NCBI RefSeq assembly: GCF_013387475.1
Contig: NZ_VWNB01000001.1
Location: 214,559-278,558 of the forward strand
Source of the DNA: Mariprofundus sp. KV
GTDB lineage: Bacteria > Pseudomonadota > Zetaproteobacteria > Mariprofundales > Mariprofundaceae
Length of the DNA stretch: 64,000 bases
Direction of reading: 5' to 3'
Both the position numbers and the translations under genes were made by a program. The notes beneath the pieces are model-generated. The model was given only the letters and a program-made list of their open reading frames with translations. It did not search any database and was not told where the DNA came from. Of this stretch, positions 1-8,329 are shown in pieces; the first letter of the stretch is position 1; the number at the start of each line of letters is the position of its first letter.

Positions 1-1
1 T

Positions 2-154
2 CTGCGTCCGAAGGGCATTGTGCAGACACTTGATCTGCTGCGTCCAATCTACGCACAGACCGCTGCTTACGGTCACTTTGGCCGCGAACTGCCGGACTTC
101 ACCTGGGAGAAGACCGACAAAGTGGACGCCATCAAGGCTGCCGCCGGGGTTTAA
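2..154 (+). CDS. metK: S-adenosylmethionine synthetase, C-terminal fragment
   Basis: This is the last 50 codons of an open frame that enters from the left edge and stops at 152-154. The peptide contains YGHFGRE near the C terminus, a sequence typical of the end of MetK, and ends in an Ala-rich tail. MetK makes S-adenosylmethionine from methionine and ATP in the cytosol. The downstream neighbour ahcY removes the product inhibitor S-adenosylhomocysteine, so the two genes form part of one methyl cycle. The start lies outside the window, so domain order cannot be checked. Confidence 0.88.
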   Translation: MRPKGIVQTLDLLRPIYAQTAAYGHFGRELPDFTWEKTDKVDAIKAAAGV

Positions 155-156
155 TT

Positions 157-300
157 GAAAGCCGGATAAATGCATCGTGCATTTCCCGGCTAACGCAAAG
201 CCAAAAACGTCGTTTTGACTTTGCTCACAAAACAGAGTGCCAAGCACTCTGTTTTGGCACCCATCCATAGGTGCGGGAGCAGATTCACAACCGACTTTGA
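157..300. repeat. Structured intergenic repeat, copy A
   Basis: The element begins 2 bases after the metK stop. A first hairpin (161-190) has arms gccgg/ccggc and aaatgca/tgcattt. A second hairpin (195-224) has gcaaag/ctttgc plus caaaa/ttttg. A third (228-256) is a perfect 13-bp stem with loop caa. A fourth (257-274) has gcacc/ggtgc around the loop tcca. An outer pairing of 158-165 with 291-298 (7 of 8 bp) could close the unit. The last three hairpins align with copy B at 49840-49992. No U-tract follows, so a simple terminator is not obvious. Confidence 0.6.
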
Positions 301-346
301 CCAGGATAAACAAACCGGCCACCTTTGTGTGGTCGATTTGCTTCCA

Positions 347-413
347 GACTGAGGAGCACTGCAGTGCCGCAAAGCGGTACCAGGCTCAGTCGAAAAATGT
401 TCAACGGTGCTCA
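347..413 (+). promoter_or_regulatory. SAH riboswitch upstream of ahcY
   Basis: The sequence matches the S-adenosylhomocysteine riboswitch layout. Stem P1 pairs gactgag (347-353) with ctcagtc (385-391). An inner hairpin pairs gtgccgc (364-370) with gcggtac (374-380). The pseudoknot pairs gagcac (354-359) with gtgctc (407-412), placed after an A-rich linker and the conserved aacgg. In known SAH riboswitches ligand binding raises ahcY expression, which fits the gene that starts at 469. Recognition rests on base pairing and conserved bases seen directly. Confidence 0.88.
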
Positions 414-421
414 TATTTTTA

Positions 422-450
422 TGCCCGGTTTGTTGCAACGCAGCCGGGCA
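422..450 (+). promoter_or_regulatory. Hairpin between riboswitch and ahcY ribosome binding site
   Basis: Arms tgcccgg (422-428) and ccgggca (444-450) form a 7-bp GC-rich stem, and the loop contains the self-complementary gttgcaac. It lies directly before the Shine-Dalgarno aggag (457-461). There is no U-run, so it looks more like part of a translational expression platform or an mRNA stabiliser than an intrinsic terminator. The role is inferred. Confidence 0.4.
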
Positions 451-468
451 AGCCATAGGAGTATGAGA

Positions 469-1875
469 ATGTCTGATTTTACCGATTACAAAGTAGCAGA
501 TATGTCCCCGGCAACCATTGCCTGGGGTCGCAAAGAGCTGACCATCGCCGAGACTGAAATGCCGGGCCTGATGGTGACCCGCGAAAAGTATGCGGCATCC
601 CAGCCACTGAAGGGCGCCCGCATTGCAGGCAGCCTGCATATGACCATCCAGACCGGCGTGTTGATTGAAACACTGACCGCGCTGGGCGCTGAAGTGCGCT
701 GGGCATCATGCAACATCTACTCTACACAGGACCACGCTGCTGCAGCCATTGCTGCTGAAGGTATTCCGGTTTTTGCCCATAAGGGCGAGACACTAGATGA
801 GTACTGGGAGTTCTGCCACAACATCATGGAGTGGCATGACGGTGGCACACCAAACATGATCCTTGATGATGGTGGCGACGCCACGACCCTGCTGGTGCTT
901 GGTGCCAAAGCGGAGAAGGATGCATCTGTACTGGATAATCCGGGCTCCGAAGAGGAGGTGGCTCTGTTCGCATCGATCAAGAAACGTCTGGCCACGCAGC
1001 CCGGCTACTACACCAGCCGTCGTGATGCGATTCGCGGCGTAACCGAAGAGACCACCACCGGTGTTCACCGTCTGTATCAGATGTTCGAGCGTGGCGAGCT
1101 GCCGTTCCCTGCGATCAACGTGAACGACTCTGTGACCAAATCCAAATTCGACAACCTCTACGGCTGCCGCGAGTCACTGCTGGACGGCATCAAGCGCGCA
1201 ACCGATGTCATGATTGCAGGCAAAATCTGCGTCGTGCTCGGTTACGGTGATGTCGGCAAGGGCTGTGCACAGGCGTTCCGTGGCATGGGTGCCACCACCT
1301 GGGTGACCGAGATCGATCCGATCTGCGCACTGCAGGCTGCGATGGAAGGCTACCGTGTTGTAAATATGGACGAAGCATGCGCCCTGGGTGATATCTTTGT
1401 TACCACCACAGGCAACTACCACGTCATCACCCACGACCACATGGCAGCGATGAAGGATCAGTCCATCGTCTGCAACATCGGCCACTTCGACAATGAGATC
1501 GATGTTGCCAGTCTGAAGAAATATGAGTGGGACAATGTTAAACCACAGGTGGATCAGATCATCTTCCCTGATGGCAAGCGCATCACGCTGCTGGCAGAGG
1601 GTCGTCTGGTGAACTTGGGCTGTGGCACGGGCCATCCAAGTTTCGTGATGTCCAACTCCTTCACCAACCAGACGCTGGCGCAGATCGAGCTGTTCACACA
1701 GACCGGTGAGTACAAGAATGAAGTGTACACCCTGCCGAAGAAACTGGACGAAGAGGTGGCGCGTCTGCATCTTGCCAAGGTTGGTGTGAACCTGACCCCG
1801 CTTTCGCAGGAACAGGCTGACTATATCGGCGTACCTGTAGAGGGTCCGTACAAGCCAAACCACTACCGTTATTAA
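469..1875 (+). CDS. ahcY: S-adenosylhomocysteinase
   Basis: The 468-residue cytosolic enzyme hydrolyses S-adenosylhomocysteine to adenosine and homocysteine, relieving product inhibition of methyltransferases. Visible family features are the N-terminal [12 protein letters not shown] block, the substrate region [10 protein letters not shown], the Rossmann NAD motif [10 protein letters not shown], the segment TTTGNYHVI, and the C-terminal KPNHYRY with the Lys and Tyr that reach into the partner NAD site. I place the start at ATG 469, 7 bases after aggag. The in-frame ATG at 463 is too close to that site, and upstream codons would translate the riboswitch. The gene is regulated by the SAH riboswitch at 347-413. 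Confidence 0.96.
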   Translation: MSDFTDYKVADMSPATIAWGRKELTIAETEMPGLMVTREKYAASQPLKGARIAGSLHMTIQTGVLIETLTALGAEVRWASCNIYSTQDHAAAAIAAEGIPVFAHKGETLDEYWEFCHNIMEWHDGGTPNMILDDGGDATTLLVLGAKAEKDASVLDNPGSEEEVALFASIKKRLATQPGYYTSRRDAIRGVTEETTTGVHRLYQMFERGELPFPAINVNDSVTKSKFDNLYGCRESLLDGIKRATDVMIAGKICVVLGYGDVGKGCAQAFRGMGATTWVTEIDPICALQAAMEGYRVVNMDEACALGDIFVTTTGNYHVITHDHMAAMKDQSIVCNIGHFDNEIDVASLKKYEWDNVKPQVDQIIFPDGKRITLLAEGRLVNLGCGTGHPSFVMSNSFTNQTLAQIELFTQTGEYKNEVYTLPKKLDEEVARLHLAKVGVNLTPLSQEQADYIGVPVEGPYKPNHYRY

Positions 1876-1882
1876 TCGTGGC

Positions 1883-1900
1883 CCGGGTGTTCGCATCCGG
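1883..1900 (+). terminator. UUCG-capped hairpin after ahcY
   Basis: The arms ccgggtg and catccgg pair over 7 bp (one G-U) around a ttcg tetraloop, 8 bases after the ahcY stop. Only ataaag follows, with no U-tract, so it may be a weak terminator or a 3' stabilising hairpin. Confidence 0.35.
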
Positions 1901-1939
1901 ATAAAGTAGTCATACAACAGCATAAGGAGGGTAGCAGCT

Positions 1940-2218
1940 ATGGATACAAAAACGTCTCTGTTAGCCGCTACCCTTTTTGCTTTTGTGCTGGTTAACAACA
2001 GTTGGGCGGCGGGTGGTTTAAGCGTTGATGCCCGCTTTGATCTGACCGATGACGGTATTGTTGATGCCTCTGACTGGCAGCGCATGACAGAAGATACCAA
2101 GCGCGCCTATGCCAATGAATCGGTCAAAGCTCTCGGAGAGGACCCTTATGCCATCCTTGAAGGGCAACAGACCCGGGGCGACCGTTTTTTAAAGGGCTTG
2201 CGTTCTGTCTACGAGTAA
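1940..2218 (+). CDS. Small exported protein with a dockerin/EF-hand-like loop
   Basis: The 92-residue protein begins after a strong aggaggg (1925-1931). Residues 1-23 form a signal peptide ending near SWAA. Residues 35-47 read DLTDDGIVDASDW, which resembles a dockerin or EF-hand calcium loop with acidic residues at the expected spacing. The remainder is charged and probably helical. I do not recognise a named family. A calcium-binding periplasmic or surface role is only suggested by the loop. It lies between ahcY and two lipoprotein genes on the same strand. Confidence 0.65.
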   Translation: MDTKTSLLAATLFAFVLVNNSWAAGGLSVDARFDLTDDGIVDASDWQRMTEDTKRAYANESVKALGEDPYAILEGQQTRGDRFLKGLRSVYE

Positions 2219-2285
2219 GCGCTTTATACAACGTCTTGCGGATTCCTGAGAATGGCCTATTCTCACATTTGTGGGAGGATCTAAT

Positions 2286-2468
2286 ATGTTAAGAACCGTT
2301 TTACTTGCTGCCTTGTTTACACTCTTTTCCGGCTGCGCCAGTGATGGCACACAAGTTTCAGATGCCGATATTCAGAACGATAACCAGCGTCTGAAAGCAG
2401 AGGCAGCTGCGCTGCGCAACGAGATCAACCAACAGAAGGCCGAGCTGGAAGCGCTGAAAGCAAAATAG
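2286..2468 (+). CDS. Small coiled-coil lipoprotein
   Basis: The 60-residue precursor has a signal peptide ending in the lipobox LFSGC (Cys near position 17), so it should be lipidated. The mature part is a short heptad-like helix rich in Ala, Leu, Glu and Lys (LRNEINQQKAELEALK). ATG 2286 is preferred because gggagga lies 6 bases upstream; the GTG at 2271 overlaps that site. The helix closely resembles residues 64-83 of the next protein, so the two look like partial duplicates. It may be an Lpp-like spacer or partner of that OmpA-type protein; this is inference. Confidence 0.7.
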   Translation: MLRTVLLAALFTLFSGCASDGTQVSDADIQNDNQRLKAEAAALRNEINQQKAELEALKAK

Positions 2469-2505
2469 AGCTGTTCCTCTACAAACAGATCAGGAGACAA
2501 AGATT

Positions 2506-3174
2506 ATGTCCAAGCTAAGAATTTCGCTGACCATCCTGCTGCTACCGCTCTTCTCAGGCTGTGCGGCGATTGATGCATTTCTCTTCGATGCGTACCCCGA
2601 TGGCACACCGATTACCCAGGAGCGGCCACAACAGGTTGAGCAGGTGGCTCCGGCTGCCGAGGAGTCAGGCGGTGATGCCGCACTGCGCGATGAAGCCGCA
2701 GCGCTGCGCGAAGAGCTCAAACAGCAACAGGCTGAACTGGAGGCGCTGAAACAGAAAAAAGCTGCCGAAGCGGCTGCCGCGGCTGCCGCCATCAAAGAGC
2801 AGCTATGGGTTAGAATTGCATTCCGTTCAGGCCAGACAGCTGTAACGGCCCAAACCAGACGCACCATCAAAGAGCTCTCCAATAAGTTTCTCGCTCAGCC
2901 CCGCACACAGACAATCGAGGTGCGCGGCTACTGTGATGATGAGCCGATCGGTGGCTACAGCGGCAAGCAACGCTCTGCGCACAGTTTTGATTCTCAGGTT
3001 GCCCTGAGTCAGGCACGTGCTGATGCAATTGCCGCTGAGTTCAAAAAAGCAGGCATCCCGGCTGAAGCAATCCATGCTATGGGTTTTGGTGCCACGGACT
3101 TTATTGCTGATAATGCTACCGTTGAGGGACGCAACAAAAACCGCCGGGTTGATATCTTTCTGGTTGAGAAATAA
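2506..3174 (+). CDS. OmpA-family (Pal-like) lipoprotein
   Basis: The 222-residue protein has a signal peptide with lipobox LFSGC, a linker, an alanine-rich coiled coil (about 60-100) and a C-terminal OmpA-like peptidoglycan-binding domain (about 105-222). That domain shows VRGYCDDEP, LSQARADAIAAEF and GRNKNRRVDI, where the Asp and Arg that grip diaminopimelate are expected. It likely anchors the outer membrane to peptidoglycan. It is longer than Pal and lies outside a tol cluster, so I leave the symbol blank. It is preceded by aggag and followed by a strong terminator. Confidence 0.85.
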   Translation: MSKLRISLTILLLPLFSGCAAIDAFLFDAYPDGTPITQERPQQVEQVAPAAEESGGDAALRDEAAALREELKQQQAELEALKQKKAAEAAAAAAAIKEQLWVRIAFRSGQTAVTAQTRRTIKELSNKFLAQPRTQTIEVRGYCDDEPIGGYSGKQRSAHSFDSQVALSQARADAIAAEFKKAGIPAEAIHAMGFGATDFIADNATVEGRNKNRRVDIFLVEK

Positions 3175-3205
3175 CAGATAGAGAAGAGTCTGTTAATCTC
3201 TTAAT

Positions 3206-3235
3206 AAAGCGTCCCAATCGGGGCGCTTTTTTTTT
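3206..3235 (+). terminator. Intrinsic terminator after OmpA-like gene
   Basis: A 10-bp stem (3206-3215 with 3220-3229, one G-U pair) closes the short loop aatc and runs into nine T residues. It is a textbook rho-independent terminator 31 bases after the stop codon. Confidence 0.9.
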
Positions 3236-3408
3236 ACAGGCCTTATTGAAATGAATCCGTGGTATTTTTCCAGGTTCGTTCTTTGTACGCACAAAGAGAG
3301 AACCAGCACGCTTAAACTCGAACCATTCGACACAAACTTCCAGCCGTTCCGTTATTAAAAACTGGGCTTCTCGGCCTTCCAGGGGGTGCTCCAACACGCA
3401 ACATCCAG

Positions 3409-4659
3409 TTAGCTCCTGGGTAGTAGCGACTCGATATGATCAATCCTGATCGGAGCTGGAGGGTGTGAATCGTGCCAGGCACTGTAGAGAGGATCAGGCG
3501 TCAGGGTGCTGGCATTATCCTCATACATCTTCACCAGCGCTGAAACCAGTGCTTCACCACTGCTGTTGGCCACAGCGTAAGCATCGGCCTCAAACTCATC
3601 CTTACGGGAGAAATAGCTCATCAGTGGCGTCAGCAAAAAGGTGAATGCCGGTATCACCAGCATAAACAGCAGCAGCGCAGCAGCATTGGATGGCTCCGTG
3701 ATGCCTAACCCTGCATAAAACCATGGCTGCTGACTCAACCAGCCAAGCAGTGCAAAGCCGATCAGCGTTGTAAACACCATAACGATCAGCCGTTTTTTCA
3801 CATGTCCGTGATGAAAATGGCCCAGCTCATGCGCCAGCACCGCCTCAGTCTCGATGGGCTCCAGCTGATTGATCAGGGTATCAAAAAAGACGATGCGCTT
3901 GGCGTTGCCCAGACCGGTAAAGTAGGCATTGCCATGGCTCGAGCGTTTGGAGCCATCCATAACAAACAGGCCATTACTCTCAAAACCACAACGTTTTAAC
4001 AGCGCTTCAATGGTCGCCTTCATCTCACCTTCAGGCAGTGGTTCGAACTTGTTAAACAGCGGCGCTATCAATGTCGGATAACCCCACATCATCAACAGCA
4101 TAAACGCCGTCCAGAAGAGCCAGGCGTAGAGCCACCAGAGCGAGCCTGCACTCTGCATCAGCGTCAAAACCACCCACGCCAGCGGTGTGCCGATTGCCAG
4201 CATAAGCAGAAACTGTTTGGCCATATCACTGAAAAAGAGGGGCAACGTCATTTTATTGAAGCCGAAACGTGCTTCGATAGCAAAGGTGCCATACAGCTCC
4301 ATCGGAAGATCGATAAGGGTGCCGATCAGAAAAAAGAGCAGCATGAAGAGCACGCCACTCCAGACAACAGAGAGCTCAAAGGAGGCTGAAAACTCTCCCA
4401 GCCACGCCAGACCTCCACCGACTGTCCAGATAACCAGAAGCAGCAGCCCCCAGACACCTGAGATCGAACCCAATCGCAGTTTGGCAGCGGTGTAATCAGC
4501 CGCCTTCTGATGAGCGGCCAGAGACACCTTCTCGGCGAAGCGGGTCGGCACTTCACCTCGGTTAGAGGCAACCGCACGTTTCTGCCGGAGTGCGAGGTAG
4601 AGGCCTGTCACTGTCGCCAGCAGTGCAAATCCGAAGACCATCCATGTCCATGCCATCAT
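3409..4659 (-). CDS. M48 family metalloprotease, Ste24/CAAX protease type
   Basis: The 416-residue polytopic membrane protease has an N-terminal CAAX-protease membrane domain with several hydrophobic helices (first near residues 3-22) and a zinc peptidase domain. The motif HELGH (near 276-280) supplies two His ligands and the catalytic Glu. The later EFEADAYA supplies the third ligand Glu, as in Ste24. Length fits Ste24 homologues better than HtpX. The start uses gaggtg, 6 bases before ATG 4659. In bacteria such enzymes act in membrane protein quality control; the substrate here is unknown. It is transcribed alone. Confidence 0.88.
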   Translation of the reverse strand: MMAWTWMVFGFALLATVTGLYLALRQKRAVASNRGEVPTRFAEKVSLAAHQKAADYTAAKLRLGSISGVWGLLLLVIWTVGGGLAWLGEFSASFELSVVWSGVLFMLLFFLIGTLIDLPMELYGTFAIEARFGFNKMTLPLFFSDMAKQFLLMLAIGTPLAWVVLTLMQSAGSLWWLYAWLFWTAFMLLMMWGYPTLIAPLFNKFEPLPEGEMKATIEALLKRCGFESNGLFVMDGSKRSSHGNAYFTGLGNAKRIVFFDTLINQLEPIETEAVLAHELGHFHHGHVKKRLIVMVFTTLIGFALLGWLSQQPWFYAGLGITEPSNAAALLLFMLVIPAFTFLLTPLMSYFSRKDEFEADAYAVANSSGEALVSALVKMYEDNASTLTPDPLYSAWHDSHPPAPIRIDHIESLLPRS

Positions 4660-4791
4660 CTATATCACCTCAAAAAATATTCTGTAAGTTTCAACAGAGC
4701 CCCTGAGCAGGGAAACGCTGCAGTGATCTGGCCGTGCGCAGCCAAAGCAGCGCGTCAAATCAGACGCTGTTGGTTAAACGTATAGGAGAAT

Positions 4792-5772
4792 TTAAAGCTC
4801 TTCGACTGTAGCAAAGCCGCGATGCAGAGCCAGCGAAGATTGCAGCAGTGGCATCAACAGCGCCGCGCCCTTACCACCAATCAGCGGGCGTTGCAGATGC
4901 ATCAGAGGCTCAAGCCCCAACTCCTCAAGTGCCAGATGGTGGGCCTGATCCTCAGAAACAAAGCTGGCCAGCATCCAGCCGGCAATACGCACATCCCATG
5001 CCGCAGCTGCAAGCGCAGCAGCAGCTGATGCCTTACCATCAAGCAGAACAGGCACCCCCTTACGCGCAGCAGCCCGATAGAATCCGGCCATCGCTGCCAA
5101 CTCAATACCACCGACCTCTCGCAGGATATCGTGGGAAGAGGTGCCCTGAGCGCGATCCAGTGCCATCTCTACAGCCATCAACTCCTCTGCATAGGTTTCG
5201 TGACTACTCGCCTCCAGCGCCTCCTCTGGCGCAACACCTGCAAGTTCACAGATAAGGGTAGCAACGGCGATGCGGTCACCGGATACAAGCGAGCTGGCAG
5301 TGAGCAGGTTCGCACCTTCGCTGATGGCACGTGCAGCCAGCTCTTCGCCAATACCAACTGCTTCCCAATACTGTGCTTCACTCATTGCCGACTCGACCCT
5401 GATATCGGCTGAGCCGGACTCCCGAACCACATCACGCTCTACGCCCGAGAGTTCACCTTTAACACCCATATCAACAATAGTCAGTGAAGCGCCCGCCTCT
5501 TCAGCCAGTTTGCGAATAACCGATTGCTTCGAAACTGCGTGTTGCAGACGTTCAACAGTCGTTGGCCCAATCTCAGGATGGGCCAGCGCAGCAGCCACCC
5601 CGTGGTCGGCTGCAAAGATAACAATGGCCGGTTTCAGATTATCAGGCAGCAGCTTTCCCTGGCGTTTGGCAATCCAGTTGGCGACATCTTCCAACCGCCC
5701 CACACAGCCCACAGGCTGCAGCAGCACACTACGATGCTCATGGTCCGGGTTGATGGCAGGAATTTTCATCAT
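4792..5772 (-). CDS. cobT: Nicotinate-nucleotide-dimethylbenzimidazole phosphoribosyltransferase
   Basis: The 326-residue enzyme makes alpha-ribazole phosphate for the lower ligand of cobalamin. Family features are PVGCVGRLEDVANWIA near the N terminus, the block IFAADHGVAA, DMGVKGEL and the C-terminal glycine-rich region with LIGGKGAALLMP. It is about 30 residues shorter than the E. coli protein, mainly by loops, but looks complete. It lies 90 bases downstream of aroB on the same strand. It is relevant to the corrinoid-dependent operon at 33586-45065 because it implies cobamide synthesis or remodelling. No cobalamin riboswitch is visible nearby. Confidence 0.92.
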   Translation of the reverse strand: MMKIPAINPDHEHRSVLLQPVGCVGRLEDVANWIAKRQGKLLPDNLKPAIVIFAADHGVAAALAHPEIGPTTVERLQHAVSKQSVIRKLAEEAGASLTIVDMGVKGELSGVERDVVRESGSADIRVESAMSEAQYWEAVGIGEELAARAISEGANLLTASSLVSGDRIAVATLICELAGVAPEEALEASSHETYAEELMAVEMALDRAQGTSSHDILREVGGIELAAMAGFYRAAARKGVPVLLDGKASAAAALAAAAWDVRIAGWMLASFVSEDQAHHLALEELGLEPLMHLQRPLIGGKGAALLMPLLQSSLALHRGFATVEEL

Positions 5773-5862
5773 CGCACGCGCTCCTGTGCCAAAGTAACAC
5801 TCTCCTCTTCTTCTCTATTTACCAGTATAGTCGAAACAGCAGGCTTTGCGACCCTGCAATAA

Positions 5863-6975
5863 TCACTCATGATGAAAGGAGTCAATCAGCTGAATGATCG
5901 CATCCGGATCGACATCTTCGGCAAGAAAGGCATCACCGATACCACGCAACAGAATATAACGGATTCGACTACCGACATTCTTCTTGTCATGCCCCATAGC
6001 ATCCAGCCACTGCGCCGCTGAAAACTCCGGCACATCCACCGGCAGGCCGATACGCTGGTAACAGGCCCGGATCGAAGCTTCCGTACCTTCAGGGGCATAA
6101 CCGAGCTGCTCGGAGAGGCGTGCAGCCATCACTGTACCAATGGCCACTCCTTCACCATGCAGATAGGTGCTGTAGTGGGTCATCGACTCAATGGCATGGC
6201 CAAAGGTGTGGCCAAGATTGAGTAGGGCACGCTGCCCCTGCTCGGTCTCATCGGCCATCACCACTTCAGCCTTGTGGCGGCAGGAGGTGTGAATCATGCG
6301 CGCCAGCACATCGGCATCGAGATCAAGTGCAGCGCTCTCATTCTGCTGCATCCAGACAAAGAAGTCGGGATCGCGAATCAGACCATATTTGATCGCTTCA
6401 GCGATACCCGCTCTGATCTCACGCATATCAAGCGTTGCCAGCACCTTCGGATCAATCCAGACCAGTTTCGGCTGGTAGAAGGCACCAATCATATTTTTGC
6501 CATGCGGATGATTGATCGCGGTCTTGCCGCCGACACTCGAATCCACCTGTGCCAGCACCGTGGTTGGCACCTGAATAAAGGGGATGCCACGCCGGTAACA
6601 TGCGGCTGCAAAGCCGGTCATATCACCGACCACGCCGCCACCGAGTGCGATAATCGGTTCATTACGCGAAAGCTTACTCTCCATCAGTGCATCCATGATC
6701 AAACCGAAGCTGTCCATGGTTTTATAACGTTCACCATCCGGCAGAATGCATTCGCTTACTGACCAGCCCGCCTGCTCAAGAGAGTTGCGCACACGCTTCA
6801 TATACAACGGTGCGATCGTTACATTACTTATCACCATGCAACGGGTCGGCCTGGCAAACAGCTTGCCCATCTCCTCGCCCAGCCCATCCAGACAGCCCGG
6901 TTCGATATGGATATCATAGGAGCGGGCTCCCAGATCAACATGGTAGTTATGTACGTTCACTTCAAATTCAGCCAT
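5863..6975 (-). CDS. aroB: 3-dehydroquinate synthase
   Basis: The 370-residue cytosolic enzyme converts DAHP to 3-dehydroquinate, the second step of the shikimate pathway, using NAD and a divalent metal. It shows the NAD-binding segment ALGGGVVGDMTGFAAA, the substrate lysine region GGKTAINHPHGKN, and metal His ligands in LNLGHTFGHAIE and YLHGEGVAIG. Length is normal. Its usual partner aroK is not adjacent; cobT follows instead. The 172-base gap upstream separates it from msrB. Confidence 0.95.
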   Translation of the reverse strand: MAEFEVNVHNYHVDLGARSYDIHIEPGCLDGLGEEMGKLFARPTRCMVISNVTIAPLYMKRVRNSLEQAGWSVSECILPDGERYKTMDSFGLIMDALMESKLSRNEPIIALGGGVVGDMTGFAAACYRRGIPFIQVPTTVLAQVDSSVGGKTAINHPHGKNMIGAFYQPKLVWIDPKVLATLDMREIRAGIAEAIKYGLIRDPDFFVWMQQNESAALDLDADVLARMIHTSCRHKAEVVMADETEQGQRALLNLGHTFGHAIESMTHYSTYLHGEGVAIGTVMAARLSEQLGYAPEGTEASIRACYQRIGLPVDVPEFSAAQWLDAMGHDKKNVGSRIRYILLRGIGDAFLAEDVDPDAIIQLIDSFHHE

Positions 6976-7147
6976 CAGCGGAGTCTGACATTTTCCCTGC
7001 CTTCAGAGAAGCCGGAAAAATCTCTGTTTCCAGCACAAAGAGCAGGATGATAAAACCTGAAAACAGACTGTTTTACGTCTCGTCAGCAACGATAAAGGTT
7101 GTATTGACCCGTCCCTCGCTCTGCCTCCTGCTCCTGGTGATGCATGC

Positions 7148-7636
7148 TTATGCCGGAACAAAGCGCAGGGCGACGCCGTTGTTACACCAGCGCTGGCCAG
7201 TTGGCTCAGGCCCGTCATTAAAGACGTGCCCCTGATGACCGCCACAGCGCGCACAGTGGTATTCGGTGCGCGGCAGAATCATTTTGAAATCGCGTTTGGT
7301 CTCGATCTGCCCCTCAATCGGCGCATAAAAACTTGGCCAGCCGGTGCCGCTGTCGAATTTTGTCTCCGATGAGAAGAGCGCCAGATCACAACCGGCACAG
7401 TGGTAAACACCTCTCCCATACTGCTTGTTCAGTTCGCTGGTGAAGGGGCGCTCTGTCCCCTCTCTGCGCAGCACATCATACTGCGCAGCGGTCAAAATAT
7501 TGCGCCACTCGGCATCTGTTTTTTCAATCTTCTCAATCATCGAAACACTCCTCTCACTGCCTGCCTTAAGCAGACGCGGCGCCACCAGAATCAGTCCGGC
7601 AGCCATAGTTAATCGCAGAAAGCCTCGTCTATTCAT
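7148..7636 (-). CDS. msrB: Peptide-methionine (R)-S-oxide reductase with Tat-like signal
   Basis: The 162-residue protein repairs methionine-R-sulfoxide in proteins. Two CxxC pairs (CAGC and CARC) form the structural zinc site, and the C-terminal RWCNNGVALRF carries the catalytic Cys. The N terminus MNRRGFLRLTMAAG matches a twin-arginine signal (RRxFLR) followed by a hydrophobic stretch, so a folded zinc protein is probably exported to the periplasm. ATG 7636 follows ggaggtgacc and overlaps the msrA stop by 8 bases, showing translational coupling. Confidence 0.93.
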   Translation of the reverse strand: MNRRGFLRLTMAAGLILVAPRLLKAGSERSVSMIEKIEKTDAEWRNILTAAQYDVLRREGTERPFTSELNKQYGRGVYHCAGCDLALFSSETKFDSGTGWPSFYAPIEGQIETKRDFKMILPRTEYHCARCGGHQGHVFNDGPEPTGQRWCNNGVALRFVPA

Positions 7637-8225
7637 GGTCACCTCCCCAGAGCTGCTGCAGTCGCTGATCCCGACCACAGTTATAGCGGTAGAACTTATA
7701 GCGGATCGGATTTCTCAGATAGTAGTTCTGATGGTACTCCTCAGCAGGCCAGAAGGTGGTCGCTTCGCTAATCTCAGTCACCACATCCTCGTGGAACCGC
7801 TTGTTCTTCTGCACTCCCACTTTCGAGGCTTCTGCCGCCTGTTGCTGTGCCGCAGAGTGGTAAAAAATACCTGGGCGATACTGTGAACCGACATCACAGA
7901 ACTGCCGGTTGGCCGTGGTCGGATCGGAGTTGCGCCAGTAGACCTGCAGCAGCGTCTCATAACTGACCAGCGCCGGATTAAAGACAATCTGAATCGCCTC
8001 GGTATGACCAGTCGAACCTGCCGACACCTCTTCGTAACTCGGATTGTCCTTGTGACCGCCGGTATAACCGGAGGTGGTCGAGATCACACCGGGCAGTTCG
8101 TCAAAGGGGTGCTCCATGCACCAGAAGCAGCCTGCCGCAAAGGTGGCTGTCTCTCTCTCTTCTGCTTGTGCGCTGTTTACTATTGTCATCATAATCATTA
8201 TTGCCAATACAATTATCCGTTTCAT
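7629..8225 (-). CDS. msrA: Peptide-methionine (S)-S-oxide reductase, exported
   Basis: The 198-residue protein reduces methionine-S-sulfoxide. The catalytic motif GCFWCMEHPF follows a Sec-type signal peptide (about residues 1-20, ending SAQA). Later family motifs are TSGYTGGHKDNPSYEEV, GHTEAIQI and GSQYRPGIFY. ATG 8225 is chosen because aggaggt lies 4 bases upstream. It is first in a two-gene operon with msrB, and together they handle both sulfoxide stereoisomers in the periplasm, a plausible need in an organism exposed to reactive oxygen. Confidence 0.94.
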   Translation of the reverse strand: MKRIIVLAIMIMMTIVNSAQAEERETATFAAGCFWCMEHPFDELPGVISTTSGYTGGHKDNPSYEEVSAGSTGHTEAIQIVFNPALVSYETLLQVYWRNSDPTTANRQFCDVGSQYRPGIFYHSAAQQQAAEASKVGVQKNKRFHEDVVTEISEATTFWPAEEYHQNYYLRNPIRYKFYRYNCGRDQRLQQLWGGDHE

Positions 8226-8329
8226 GAAACCTCCTGTTCGCCCTGTTAGACGACCGGATGAGCAAATCATTACAGACTATTTCTGAATTTCAGATGAATG
8301 ATACGTCGATGATGGGCACAATCGGGGGC

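Noticed and set aside
325-468. Longer N terminus for ahcY
   Set aside because: It would translate the SAH riboswitch and its pseudoknot, adds 48 residues not found in the family, and lacks a ribosome site; the ATG at 469 has a good one.
1174-2100. Long open frame antisense to ahcY
   Set aside because: It mirrors the codon bias of ahcY, has no ribosome site and shows no domain; ahcY is certain on the other strand.
3116-3397. 93-codon GTG frame just after the M48 protease on the minus strand
   Set aside because: It runs through the terminator at 3206-3235 and into the end of the OmpA-like gene. No recognisable domain and no ribosome site were seen. The gap 3236-3408 otherwise shows nothing I can name.
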